Shown here: positions 1 to 8,118 of the stretch, piece by piece
How the letters are laid out: each line of letters begins with the position of its first letter
Numbering within the stretch: position 1 is the first letter of the stretch
Assembly: GCA_040508085.1 (NCBI GenBank)
Contig: JBEVNO010000149.1
Location: 57,592 to 121,591, forward strand
Direction of reading: 5' to 3'
DNA from: ZC4RG30 sp040508085
GTDB lineage: Bacteria; Pseudomonadota; Gammaproteobacteria; Steroidobacterales; Steroidobacteraceae
Length of the DNA: 64,000 bases
Notes under the pieces: model-generated
Told to the model about the DNA's origin: nothing
The model's input: the letters and a program-made list of their open reading frames with translations, nothing else
Databases searched by the model: none
Position numbers and translations under genes: made by a program

Positions 1-627
1 GGTGCTGGCATGTACCAGCTCCGTGGCCAGTGCCTGCGCCATCATCAGCAGTGCGACGCTTTCCGGTCGCGTCAGGCTGTCCTGCTGCCCGCGCCAGTGG
101 ATGATGGTGAGCCGCATCTGGCCCGGCAGCATCCAGCTGCGCGTGACCCGCGATACCAGGCCCACGTCGCTGGCAGCCATGATCTCGTCCATCACCGCGC
201 CGGCGATGCGCTGTGCGCACTGCTGCTCCGCCAGCGCCAGTGCACGCAGCGCGGCGATTTCTCCGGCACGGTGCAGCAGGCCCGCGCCGGTGAGCAATGC
301 CACGTCGAAGCCGGCGTGCCGCGCGACCAGGCGTGCGAAGCAGGCCGTGGCCACTGCTTCGCGCCACAGCAGTTGCATCTCTGTTTCGCGTCCGGGCGCT
401 GCAAACAACGTGGCACGCAGCGTCTGCAGTGCACGCACCGCCAGCAGCCGCGTGGGCAGCAGCGCCAGCGGTTCCTGCAGGTAGCCTACGCACGCCGACA
501 AGCCAATGGGCTTGGGCGGTGAACGCAGCAGCTGCGCCGCGAAAGCATTCAGGAGCTCCGGCGTATCCAGCGCCGAGGTGCGGGGCGCAGGGCGCGGCTG
601 GAACAGGACTGAAGAAGTTGCTGACAT
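1..627 (-). CDS. HDOD-domain signalling protein, 3' part cut by window edge
   Basis: The reverse strand is open from the ATG at 627 to the window edge (209 codons) with no stop, so the C-terminus is missing. The N-terminal 40 residues are Ser/Pro/Thr-rich. The middle part carries the helical pattern of HDOD domains: MQLLWREAVATACFARL, then TGAGLLHRAGEIAALRAL, equivalent to the degenerate HD loop of the family. HDOD proteins are non-catalytic relatives of HD phosphohydrolases found in stress, motility and chemotaxis signalling. There is no clear Shine-Dalgarno. A GACATAA-N6-TTATGTC dyad covers the start codon. The fold is fairly secure; no specific role is claimed. Confidence 0.68.
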   Translation of the reverse strand, partial: MSATSSVLFQPRPAPRTSALDTPELLNAFAAQLLRSPPKPIGLSACVGYLQEPLALLPTRLLAVRALQTLRATLFAAPGRETEMQLLWREAVATACFARLVARHAGFDVALLTGAGLLHRAGEIAALRALALAEQQCAQRIAGAVMDEIMAASDVGLVSRVTRSWMLPGQMRLTIIHWRGQQDSLTRPESVALLMMAQALATELVHAST

Positions 628-642
628 AACGATAATTATGTC
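623..642 (-). promoter_or_regulatory. Inverted repeat over the HDOD gene start
   Basis: GACATAA (623-629) and TTATGTC (636-642) form a perfect 7 bp dyad with a 6 nt spacer. The HDOD start codon (627-625) lies inside it. Read leftward, CATAAT at 640-635 resembles a -10 box, which would place transcription start at or next to the ATG. It could be an operator, a -10 for a leaderless mRNA, or chance in a local AT-rich patch. No good -35 is visible. Confidence 0.35.
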
Positions 643-713
643 GGCTGGGGCCAGTGGCCATGCAGGCCAGGATGCGGAAACCGCCAACCGCGTACCGTGG
701 CCGGCATATTAGG

Positions 714-1880
714 TTAAATAAGCTGCAGTGCCTGCTCGATGTCGGCGATCAGATCCTCCTCATCCTCCAGACCCATCGACAGCCGTACGGTGCCGGGTTC
801 GATACCGGAAACCGCCGCAAGTTCGGGCGGCAGGTCGTACGGGCCCATCAGGCCCGGCGGTATGATCAGCGATTCAGGCGAACCCATGCTGGCCGCGATC
901 GAGAACAGCTGCAGCGCGTCGGCAAAGCGGTCGCCGGCGGCCGCACCCGCGCGCAGGTCGAAGGAAACCACGGTGCCGAAATGCCGCATCTGTCGCGCAG
1001 CCAGTTCATGGCGCGGGTGACGCGGCAGACCGGCGTAATGCACGCGCAGGATCTTCTCATGGGTTTCCAGGTGCCGCGCCACAGCCATCGCCGTTGCGCA
1101 CTGCGCCTCGTAGCGCATCTGGTAGGTCTTCAGGCCGCGCTGGATCAGCCATGCCGCATGCGGATCAAGCACGCCGCCCAGCAGCACGAAATCCGGCCGC
1201 ACGCGCCGGATGAGTTCCGCCGAGCCGATCACCACGCCGCCCATCACGTCGCCATGCCCGGAGGCGTACTTGGTCAGGCTGTGGATGAACAGGTCGACAT
1301 CGGTGGCGCCATGCTGGTGCAGCCCCGCCAGTGTGTTGTCCAGCAGAGTCAACGCACCGGTGGCGCGCGCAACGCGGGTGATGTGGGCAATGTCGGCGAT
1401 GCGATTGACCGGGTTGGTCGGGCTCTCGAAGATCACCAGCCGCGTGGGGGTGGTTTTCAGCACCCGCTCTATGCCGGCATCGTCCTGGATGGACAGCATC
1501 GTGTGGCGCACACCAAAGCGCGCCAGCACGCGCCGGATCAGCGTGCGCGTGGGCGCATAAGTCTCGACGAAGCACAGCACATGGTCATCCGCCCTGGTCA
1601 GCGCCAGCAGCACCTGGGCGATGGCGCCGACGCCGGATGCACACACCACTGCATCCTCCCGCCCCTGCAGGTCGGCGAGCGTGCGCTCCAGCAGCCGGGT
1701 GGTGGGGTTGGCGGAACGTGAATAGAAGAATCCATCCTTCTCGCCACGCAGGCTGCGCAGCGTTTCGGCCACGGTATCGTGTTCGAACTTGACGCTCTGG
1801 TAGATGGGCGCGACCAGGGGCAGGTTGTCCGCCGGCACGGCCACCTGCGGTGGATGGACGATGCGGGTCTTCTCCTTCAT
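714..1880 (-). CDS. Cys/Met metabolism PLP enzyme (cystathionine gamma-synthase / gamma-lyase family)
   Basis: This 388-residue cytosolic PLP enzyme belongs to the trans-sulfuration family, which does gamma- or beta-elimination or replacement on cysteine, cystathionine, homoserine esters or methionine. The phosphate-binding YSRSANPT motif is near residue 53, an aspartate for the PLP ring nitrogen at D181 (DNT), and the Schiff-base lysine K204 lies in HSLTKYASGHGDVMGG. Length is normal for the family. It is the last gene of the leftward polyamine operon, 13 bp after the aminotransferase gene. Synthase and lyase cannot be separated by eye. Pairing with a methionine-type transaminase suggests sulfur amino acid turnover. 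Confidence 0.85.
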   Translation of the reverse strand: MKEKTRIVHPPQVAVPADNLPLVAPIYQSVKFEHDTVAETLRSLRGEKDGFFYSRSANPTTRLLERTLADLQGREDAVVCASGVGAIAQVLLALTRADDHVLCFVETYAPTRTLIRRVLARFGVRHTMLSIQDDAGIERVLKTTPTRLVIFESPTNPVNRIADIAHITRVARATGALTLLDNTLAGLHQHGATDVDLFIHSLTKYASGHGDVMGGVVIGSAELIRRVRPDFVLLGGVLDPHAAWLIQRGLKTYQMRYEAQCATAMAVARHLETHEKILRVHYAGLPRHPRHELAARQMRHFGTVVSFDLRAGAAAGDRFADALQLFSIAASMGSPESLIIPPGLMGPYDLPPELAAVSGIEPGTVRLSMGLEDEEDLIADIEQALQLI

Positions 1881-1893
1881 GGCGCCGAGCCTA

Positions 1894-3054
1894 TCACCGC
1901 AGCCGGCGCAGTCGTTCAATCGCCGCCGCAAGCGTGGCGTCCTGCTTGGCGAAGCACAGTCTGAGCAGGCTGTGCTTGACAGGCTCGCGGTAGAAGGGCG
2001 CCAGCGGAATGGATGCCACCCCGCCCTGCTCCAGCAGCCGGCTGGCTGCAGCAGTGTCGTCCAGGCCCTGCAGCAGCTCGCAGCCGGCATAGTCCACCAG
2101 CGTGAAGTAGGTGCCCTGCGCGGGAACGACCCGGAAAGCGCTGCCGGCGAGGCCTTCTGCCAGCAATGCCCGCTTGCGGGAGAAAAAATGCGCCAGCGCC
2201 GCGAACACCTGCGGTTGCGACGCAAGATAGGCGGCAATGGCGTGCTGGAATGCGGTGGCGATGCTGAAGGTGTTGAACTGATGGACCTTGCGCAATTCGG
2301 CGCCGAGCGCGGCAGGCGCGATGCAATAGCCCACCCGCAGCCCCGTGGCGTGCAGGGACTTGCCGAAAGAATAGACCGCCAGTGAGCGCTGGCGCAGCAG
2401 TGGATGCGCCAGCACGCTGCTGTGCCGCGCACCGTCATACACTAGATGCTCGTACACCTCATCGGAGATGACGGTGAGGTCGTTCCGTTCGGCCAGCGCC
2501 GCCAGTTCCGCCATGTCCGCCTCACCCATGACCGTGCAGGCCGGATTGTGCGGGCTGTTGACGATGATGAGCCGTGTGCGGGCCGTGACGGCCGCACGCA
2601 CTCGGTCCCAGTCGTAGCCGAAGGCCGGTGGCAGCAGCGGCACGTGCACGCAGCATGCGCCAGCCAGCCGCACGGCCGGGTCGTAGGAATCATAGGCGGG
2701 ATCGAACACCAGCACTTCATCGCCGGGACCGGCCAGCGCCGCAATGGCGGAGAACAGCGCCTCGGTCGCACCGACAGTGACGGTGACCTCGGTTTCCGTA
2801 TCGATCTTGACCCCATGGCGGCTCATGACCTGTTGTGCGATCTGCTCGCGCAGCGCCGGCACACCGGTCATGGGTGCGTACTGGTTGTGACCGGCCTGCA
2901 TGGCGGCGGTCACCTGCGCGGTCAGCCGCGGATCAACCGGATAGTCCGGAAATCCCTGGCCCAGGTTGACGGCATCCAGCTCCGCCGCGCGCCGCGACAT
3001 CACCGTGAAGATGGTGGTGCCCACGTCCGGCAGCTTGCTGGGCCGCTGGCTCAC
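1894..3054 (-). CDS. Class I/II aminotransferase, methionine aminotransferase (YbdL)-like
   Basis: A 386-residue fold-type I PLP aminotransferase. The N-terminal KLPDVGTTIFTVMS, the NLGQGFPD segment and NQYAPMTG match the YbdL / kynurenine aminotransferase III group, which transaminates methionine and aromatic amino acids with 2-oxoacids. PLP contacts are visible: N170 in SPHNP, D198 and Y201 in SDEVYEH, and K232 in YSFGKSLHATG. The ATG overlaps the ppgK stop by 4 bp (ATGA), so translation is probably coupled. The cyclised methionine salvage role (MtnE) is possible, but no other salvage gene is in the window. Confidence 0.85.
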   Translation of the reverse strand: MSQRPSKLPDVGTTIFTVMSRRAAELDAVNLGQGFPDYPVDPRLTAQVTAAMQAGHNQYAPMTGVPALREQIAQQVMSRHGVKIDTETEVTVTVGATEALFSAIAALAGPGDEVLVFDPAYDSYDPAVRLAGACCVHVPLLPPAFGYDWDRVRAAVTARTRLIIVNSPHNPACTVMGEADMAELAALAERNDLTVISDEVYEHLVYDGARHSSVLAHPLLRQRSLAVYSFGKSLHATGLRVGYCIAPAALGAELRKVHQFNTFSIATAFQHAIAAYLASQPQVFAALAHFFSRKRALLAEGLAGSAFRVVPAQGTYFTLVDYAGCELLQGLDDTAAASRLLEQGGVASIPLAPFYREPVKHSLLRLCFAKQDATLAAAIERLRRLR

Positions 3055-3809
3055 CTGACCGGGCCGGATGCGGCAAATGCCGCGCCCACTACTCCGGCTG
3101 CCGGACCGAAGTGCGCCACCCGCAGCTCGGCGCGCGAGCGCAGCAGCGGGCCGAACTGCCCATAGTTCTCACTGACCCCGCCGCCGATCACGACCAGCTC
3201 CGGCCAGAACAGCCGGTCGATGGCATCCAGATAGGCATTCACGCGCACCGCCCAGGCGGGCCAGTCGAGCTGCTCCTCGCGCCGCACGCGCGCCGAGGCG
3301 CGCAGCTCTGCCTCTACACCGCCCACCTCCATGTGGCCGAGTTCGGTATTCGGCACCAGCTGCCCGTCGATGAACAGCGCCGAGCCGATGCCGGTGCCGA
3401 AGGTCAGCAGCATCACGGTACCCGCCACGCCACGTGCGGCCCCGGCGCGTACTTCCGCAACCCCGGCGGCATCGGCATCGTTGAGCAGCGCCACCGGCCG
3501 CGCCAGCCGCTGCGTCAGTACCTGGCCGGCGTCCATGCCGATGAGCGTATCGCGCGAAGCGAGGTTGGCAGCTGTGTGGATGACGCCGCGCCGCACGACA
3601 GATGGCAGCGCCACACCCAGCGGCGTGCCGGCAGGCTGGGTCTCGGCCAGCTCTGCCAGGGTTGCGATGAGGCCGGCGGCGGTCGCGGGAGTGGGAACGC
3701 TGCCCAGTTCTGTCTGCAGCTCACCCGAGCGCAGGTCCACCGCGGCGAACTTGATGGATGAACCTCCGACATCGGCGCCGAAGGCGACATTGGCCATGGG
3801 CGTGCTCAC
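3051..3809 (-). CDS. ppgK: Polyphosphate glucokinase (ROK family)
   Basis: A 252-residue ROK-family sugar kinase. The N-terminal phosphate loop GADVGGSSIK and the stretch GTGIGSALFIDGQLVPNTELGH are the hallmarks of strictly polyphosphate-dependent or polyphosphate/ATP glucokinases, which make glucose 6-phosphate from glucose and inorganic polyphosphate. The second phosphate motif is VIGGGVSENY. The CXCGXXGCXE zinc motif of other ROK proteins is absent, as expected for this subgroup. The gene overlaps potI by 4 bp and the aminotransferase by 4 bp. Its place inside a polyamine operon is odd. Confidence 0.87.
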   Translation of the reverse strand: MSTPMANVAFGADVGGSSIKFAAVDLRSGELQTELGSVPTPATAAGLIATLAELAETQPAGTPLGVALPSVVRRGVIHTAANLASRDTLIGMDAGQVLTQRLARPVALLNDADAAGVAEVRAGAARGVAGTVMLLTFGTGIGSALFIDGQLVPNTELGHMEVGGVEAELRASARVRREEQLDWPAWAVRVNAYLDAIDRLFWPELVVIGGGVSENYGQFGPLLRSRAELRVAHFGPAAGVVGAAFAASGPVR

Positions 3810-4678
3810 GGCTGCCCCGATTCGGCGAGGCGCATCTCGCGCTCACGGCGTCTTTCGGCGCGCTTCATCACCACCGCCGACACCACCACCCCGGTGGCCA
3901 CCACCAGCACCATCAGGGTGGCGAGCGCGTTGACGCTGGGATTCACCCCCAGGCGCACCTTGGAGTAGATCAGCATTGGCAGCGTGTTGGAGCCGGGGCC
4001 GGCAACGAACTGCGCCACCACCACATCATCCCAGGAAAGCGTGAACGCAAGCAGCCAGCCCGACAGCACCGCCGGGGTGATCAGGGGCAGCGTGATGCGG
4101 AAGAACACCTTGGCGGGCCTTGCGCCCAGGTCCAGCGCCGCTTCTTCCAGGGAATCATCGAAGGTCGCCAGGCGCGACTGCACCACCACCGTCACATAGG
4201 CCATCGTGAAGGTGATGTGGGCCAGCGTGATGGTGGTGACGCCGCGGTCGAACTGCCAGCCGAACAATGCCTGGAACAGCTGCTCCAGTGACACGAACAA
4301 CAGCAGCATGGACAGCCCGGTGATCACCTCCGGCATCACCAGTGGCGCCGTGGTGAGGCTCTGCAGCAGCGCGCGGCCACGGAATGGCCCGAAGCGCGCG
4401 AGCACCAGGCCCGCAAGCGTCCCCAGCACGACGGCTCCGGTGGCAGACATGGCCGCGATGCGGATGGACAACCACGCCGCCTGCAGCACGGCGCGATCCT
4501 TGAACAGCGCGCTGTACCAGCGCAGCGTCGGCGAGTTGGCCGCGTCCCACACCGTGACCAGGCGCGAATTGTTGAAGGAATAGACCACCATCGAGATGAT
4601 GGGCGCGTACAGGAACAGCAGGCCGAGCGCGAGTGCCACGTTCGGAAAGGTCAGATACTTCTGCCACTGCAGCTTCAT
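3806..4678 (-). CDS. potI: Putrescine/spermidine ABC transporter permease PotI
   Basis: A 290-residue inner-membrane permease with about six hydrophobic segments. The EAA loop reads LEEAALDLGARPAKVFFRITLP, the contact site for the ATPase PotG. It is like E. coli PotI from the start (FPNVALALGLLFLYAPIISMVVYSFN). PotH and PotI form the channel of the binding-protein-dependent putrescine importer PotFGHI. The start overlaps the potH stop by 4 bp and its stop overlaps the ppgK start. The C-terminal 30 residues are very charged (KRAERRREREM). Confidence 0.93.
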   Translation of the reverse strand: MKLQWQKYLTFPNVALALGLLFLYAPIISMVVYSFNNSRLVTVWDAANSPTLRWYSALFKDRAVLQAAWLSIRIAAMSATGAVVLGTLAGLVLARFGPFRGRALLQSLTTAPLVMPEVITGLSMLLLFVSLEQLFQALFGWQFDRGVTTITLAHITFTMAYVTVVVQSRLATFDDSLEEAALDLGARPAKVFFRITLPLITPAVLSGWLLAFTLSWDDVVVAQFVAGPGSNTLPMLIYSKVRLGVNPSVNALATLMVLVVATGVVVSAVVMKRAERRREREMRLAESGQP

Positions 4679-5679
4679 CGCCGGCTCGACCGCAGCTCGC
4701 GGTTCTGCACGTACTGGAAGATCATGATGGGCACCAGCAGCAGCAGCAGCATGGTGATCGCGACGGAACTGGCGCGCGGCCAGTCGCGGTTGCGGAAGAA
4801 CTCATCGGACAGCAGGCTTGCGATCATCAGCTGGTCGGTGCGGCCCAGCAGTGTCGGGATCACGTATTCGCCCACTGCCGGGATGAACACCAGCAGGGAG
4901 CCGGCCAGCACTCCGGGCAATGACAGCGGCAGGGTGATGCGGAAGAACGAGCGGATGGGACCGGCGCCCAGATCCTGGGCGGCCTCCAGCAGGGTCTGGT
5001 CATGCTTTTCCAGATTGGAATACAGCGGCAGGATCATGAAAGGCAGGTAGGAATAGACGATGCCGATGTAGACCGCGAAGCTGGTGTTCATCATCGCCAG
5101 CGGCTCATTGATGATGCCGAGCCCCAGCAGCACGTTGTTGATCACGCCGTCGGTCTTCAGCAGGCCAATCCAGGCATACACGCGCAGCAGGAAGGAAGTC
5201 CAGAACGGCAGGATGATCAGCATCAGCAGCACATTGCGCGAGGACGGGCTCGCGCGGGCAATGGCATAGGCCATCGGATAGGCCACCAGCAGGCACAGCA
5301 GCGTCGAGATCGCGGCCACCTTGACCGAATACACCCAGGCGCTCACATACAGCGGCTCATGCAGCAGGTAGCTGTAGCTGCCGAACAGCAGCTTGATCTG
5401 CAGGCCGCCATCCTCGAGCCAGCGCACCACCGGCTCATACGGCGGCCGCCCCAGCGGCGCGAACTCCGCGAAGGAGATCTTCAGCACGATCAGGAAAGGC
5501 ACCAGGAAGAACAGCACCAGCCACAGGTAAGGCACACCGGCCACCAGCCGCTGGCCGGCCCAGTTGCGGCGCACGTACTGCGACCAGCGCGGCGGACCGA
5601 AGCGGAAGAACAGCTCCCACAGCGGCCCCGCCCTGCCGCTGCGCAGTGCCGAACGCGAGGCGGAGCCGATGCCTGCCAT
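4675..5679 (-). CDS. potH: Putrescine ABC transporter permease PotH
   Basis: A 334-residue inner-membrane permease. An N-terminal cytosolic tail of about 50 residues precedes the first membrane segment (YLWLVLFFLVPFLIVLKISF). The EAA loop is LLEAAQDLGAGPIRSFFRITLP. The ILPFWTSFLLRVYAW segment is typical of PotH/PotB. It pairs with PotI in the putrescine importer. The start codon overlaps the potG stop by one base (TAATG), so it is translated from the same mRNA. Confidence 0.93.
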   Translation of the reverse strand: MAGIGSASRSALRSGRAGPLWELFFRFGPPRWSQYVRRNWAGQRLVAGVPYLWLVLFFLVPFLIVLKISFAEFAPLGRPPYEPVVRWLEDGGLQIKLLFGSYSYLLHEPLYVSAWVYSVKVAAISTLLCLLVAYPMAYAIARASPSSRNVLLMLIILPFWTSFLLRVYAWIGLLKTDGVINNVLLGLGIINEPLAMMNTSFAVYIGIVYSYLPFMILPLYSNLEKHDQTLLEAAQDLGAGPIRSFFRITLPLSLPGVLAGSLLVFIPAVGEYVIPTLLGRTDQLMIASLLSDEFFRNRDWPRASSVAITMLLLLLVPIMIFQYVQNRELRSSRR

Positions 5680-6827
5680 TACTGGGTCACGACCACCGGG
5701 CTGCCCGGGTGCCAGGTGAGGTACACGGTTTCATCCCAGACGATGCGTTCATCGTCGGACATGCGCTCGATGTTCTGCAGCGTGACGCGCACCATCTTGC
5801 CGCTGTCGATCTTCACCAGATACACCGACACATCACCCATGTAGGCGATTTCCTTGACGACGCCGCGCACGCAGTTCTCGCTGGTATCGGCGGGCGCAGC
5901 GCGCAGGATCTCCATCTTCTCCGGACGGATGGCGGTCCAGACGGTGGCGCCCGGCGCCGCACTGATGCCGTGGTCGACATAGATGACGCCGCCGAGCTCA
6001 TCGGACTGGATGCGGACGCGGTCGGGCAGGTCCTCGATCAGCCGGCCCTCGAACATGTTCACCGAGCCGATGAAGTCCGCGACGAAGCGCGAGCCGGGGA
6101 ATTCGTAGATCTCGGTGGGTGTGCCAATCTGCACGATCTCGCCGCGGTTCATCACGCCGATGCGCGAAGCCAGTGTCATGGCCTCTTCCTGATCGTGCGT
6201 GACCACCACGAAGGTGACGCCCAGCTGCTCCTGGATGTTGATCAGCTCGAACTGGGTGTGCTCGCGCAGCTTCTTGTCCAGCGCACCCAGTGGTTCGTCC
6301 AGCAGCAGCACCTTGGGGCGCTTGACCAGCGCCCGTGCCAGCGCCACGCGCTGCCGCTGCCCGCCCGAGAGCTGATGTGGCTTGCGCCTGGCAAACTCCC
6401 CGAGCTTCACGATGTTGAGGATTTCCTCTACCCGCCTGGCAATCTCGCTCTTGCCGAGCTTTTCCTGCTCCAGGCCGAAGGCGATGTTCTTCTCCACCGA
6501 CATGTGGGGGAACAGCGCATAGGACTGGAACATCATGTTGGCAGGCCGCTCGTAGGGCGGGATACCGGCCATGTCCTGGCCATCGATCTGGATGCTGCCC
6601 GAGGTGGGGGATTCGAAGCCCGCCAGCATGCGCAGCAACGTGGACTTGCCACAGCCTGAACCACCCAGCAGGCAGAAGATCTCGCCCTGGTAGATCTTCA
6701 GCGAGACATTGTTGACGGCGACGAAATCGCCAAAGCGCTTGGTGATGTTCTCGATCTGGATGTACGGCCGCGCCTGCGGATCGCGCCAGGGTTCGACCTT
6801 GTTCTTCTCGTTGCGACGTTCCGCCAT
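5679..6827 (-). CDS. potG: Putrescine ABC transporter ATP-binding protein PotG
   Basis: A 382-residue ATPase of the PotA/PotG type. Walker A GGSGCGKS is at about 55-62, the signature LSGGQRQRVALARA near 155, Walker B VLLLDEP follows, and the H-loop is VVVTHDQEEA. A C-terminal regulatory TOBE domain covers roughly 290-382. It energises PotHI for import of putrescine captured by PotF. A G-rich ribosome site (GGGGGG) lies 5 nt before the ATG. A strong hairpin separates it from potF upstream. Confidence 0.94.
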   Translation of the reverse strand: MAERRNEKNKVEPWRDPQARPYIQIENITKRFGDFVAVNNVSLKIYQGEIFCLLGGSGCGKSTLLRMLAGFESPTSGSIQIDGQDMAGIPPYERPANMMFQSYALFPHMSVEKNIAFGLEQEKLGKSEIARRVEEILNIVKLGEFARRKPHQLSGGQRQRVALARALVKRPKVLLLDEPLGALDKKLREHTQFELINIQEQLGVTFVVVTHDQEEAMTLASRIGVMNRGEIVQIGTPTEIYEFPGSRFVADFIGSVNMFEGRLIEDLPDRVRIQSDELGGVIYVDHGISAAPGATVWTAIRPEKMEILRAAPADTSENCVRGVVKEIAYMGDVSVYLVKIDSGKMVRVTLQNIERMSDDERIVWDETVYLTWHPGSPVVVTQ

Positions 6828-6845
6828 GAAACCCCCCGCGCGGCC

Positions 6846-6866
6846 GGTGCGCCGCCGCGGCGCACC
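6846..6866 (-). other. Intercistronic hairpin between potF and potG
   Basis: GGTGCGCCG and CGGCGCACC form a perfect 9 bp stem with a 3 nt loop in the 61 bp gap after potF. There is no T-run, so it is not a simple terminator. Such structures after binding-protein genes commonly stabilise the upstream mRNA and raise binding protein over permease levels; that role here is inferred. Confidence 0.6.
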
Positions 6867-6888
6867 TGCCCCGTCCAGATCGATGAGA

Positions 6889-8043
6889 TTACTTGCCGGT
6901 GCGGAAACGCGTCCAGGTGCGCGTCAGCTCCTTGGTGAAATCGGCACTTTCCGGCATGTCCGGCACGAGCTTGGCCATCAGCGCCGGCGGCGGGAAGATG
7001 TTCGGATTGCTCTTCACCTCATCGCTGACCGTGGGCCAGGAGGCGGCGTTGCTGTTGGCGTAGCTCAGGAAGTTGCTGTTCTTGGCGGCTACATCCGCGC
7101 GCAGCATGTAATCGATGAACAGGTGCGCGTTCTTCACATGCGAGGCATCCGCCGGGATGGCCATGTTGTCGAAGAACATCACGGCACCCTCCTTGGGGAT
7201 GTTGTACTTGATCGCCAGGCCCTTGCCGGCCTCCTCCGAGCGGTCACGCGCCAGCAGCACGTCGCCGGACCAGCCCATGGCCAGGCAGATCTCGCCGTTG
7301 GCCAGATCCTCGATGTACTTGGAGGAGTTGATCAGGCGCACATAGGGGCGGATGGACATCAGGACCTTCTCGGCGGCCTTCAGGTCCTCGACGTTCTCGC
7401 TGTTGGCGTCCTTGCCGAGGTAGATCAGCACCGCACCGACCACTTCGCTGGGCGCATCCAGGATGGAGATGCCGCATTTGGCGAAGTTCTTCGCGACCTT
7501 CGGATCGAAGAACATGGCGAAGCTGTCGACCGGGGCATTGGGCATGGCCTCGTTGATCTTGGCCTCGTTGTAACCGACGCCCGAGGTGCCCCACATGTAG
7601 TTCACGGCGTACTGGTTGCCCGGGTCGAAGGCTTCCAGGCGCTTGGTGATGTCGGCATCCAGGTTCTTGTAGTTGGTGAGCTTGGTCCTGTCGAGCTTCT
7701 GGTAGATGCCGGCAGTGATCTGCCGGGCCAGGAACGATGCCGATGGCACCACCACGTCGTAACCGGTGCGGCCGGCGAGCAGTTTGGTTTCCAGCAGTTC
7801 GTTGGAATCCATCACCTCGTAATTGACCGTGAGGCCGGTCTCCTTCTCGAAGGCCTCGATCACAGTGGGTTCGATGTAATCCGACCAGTTGTAGACATTG
7901 ACGACCTTTTCTTCATCCGTGTCGACAACGGGAGCGGCGCCGGCAGCCGGCGTGGCGGCGGTGTCAGCAGGCTTGCCGCCGCAGGCGGCGAGCAGGATGC
8001 CCAGCGCGGCGAGCGCGGAAATGTGTCGCAGGTAAGAAGACAT
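6889..8043 (-). CDS. potF: Putrescine-binding lipoprotein PotF
   Basis: The ATG at 8043 is preceded by GAGGGAG at good spacing, so I prefer it to an in-frame TTG 15 bp upstream. The product has 384 residues and starts with a lipoprotein signal whose lipobox is LLAAC (C21), then a Ala/Pro/Thr linker. The mature part has the PotF/PotD fold signature VVNVYNWSDYIEP, plus ETGLTVNYEVMDSNE and TSGVGYN. It would sit anchored to the outer face of the inner membrane and deliver putrescine or a related polyamine to PotGHI. A lipid anchor instead of free periplasmic PotF is a difference from E. coli. Confidence 0.92.
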   Translation of the reverse strand: MSSYLRHISALAALGILLAACGGKPADTAATPAAGAAPVVDTDEEKVVNVYNWSDYIEPTVIEAFEKETGLTVNYEVMDSNELLETKLLAGRTGYDVVVPSASFLARQITAGIYQKLDRTKLTNYKNLDADITKRLEAFDPGNQYAVNYMWGTSGVGYNEAKINEAMPNAPVDSFAMFFDPKVAKNFAKCGISILDAPSEVVGAVLIYLGKDANSENVEDLKAAEKVLMSIRPYVRLINSSKYIEDLANGEICLAMGWSGDVLLARDRSEEAGKGLAIKYNIPKEGAVMFFDNMAIPADASHVKNAHLFIDYMLRADVAAKNSNFLSYANSNAASWPTVSDEVKSNPNIFPPPALMAKLVPDMPESADFTKELTRTWTRFRTGK

Positions 8044-8072
8044 GGCGGACTCCCTCAATCGATTTCAGTTGG

Positions 8073-8097
8073 GCGCCACAACCTACAGGTGTGGCGC
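8073..8097 (-). other. Intercistronic hairpin between spuC and potF
   Basis: GCGCCACA (8073-8080) and TGTGGCGC (8090-8097) form a perfect 8 bp stem with a 9 nt loop in the 75 bp gap. No T-run follows on either strand. It may be an mRNA processing or stability element separating the catabolic genes from the transport genes; a weak attenuator is an alternative. Confidence 0.5.
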
Positions 8098-8118
8098 TGG
8101 CGGCAACCAGCCGTCCAA

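Noticed and set aside
654..1721. 355-residue open frame on the plus strand
   Set aside because: Antisense to the Cys/Met PLP enzyme; composition is typical of a complementary-strand shadow.
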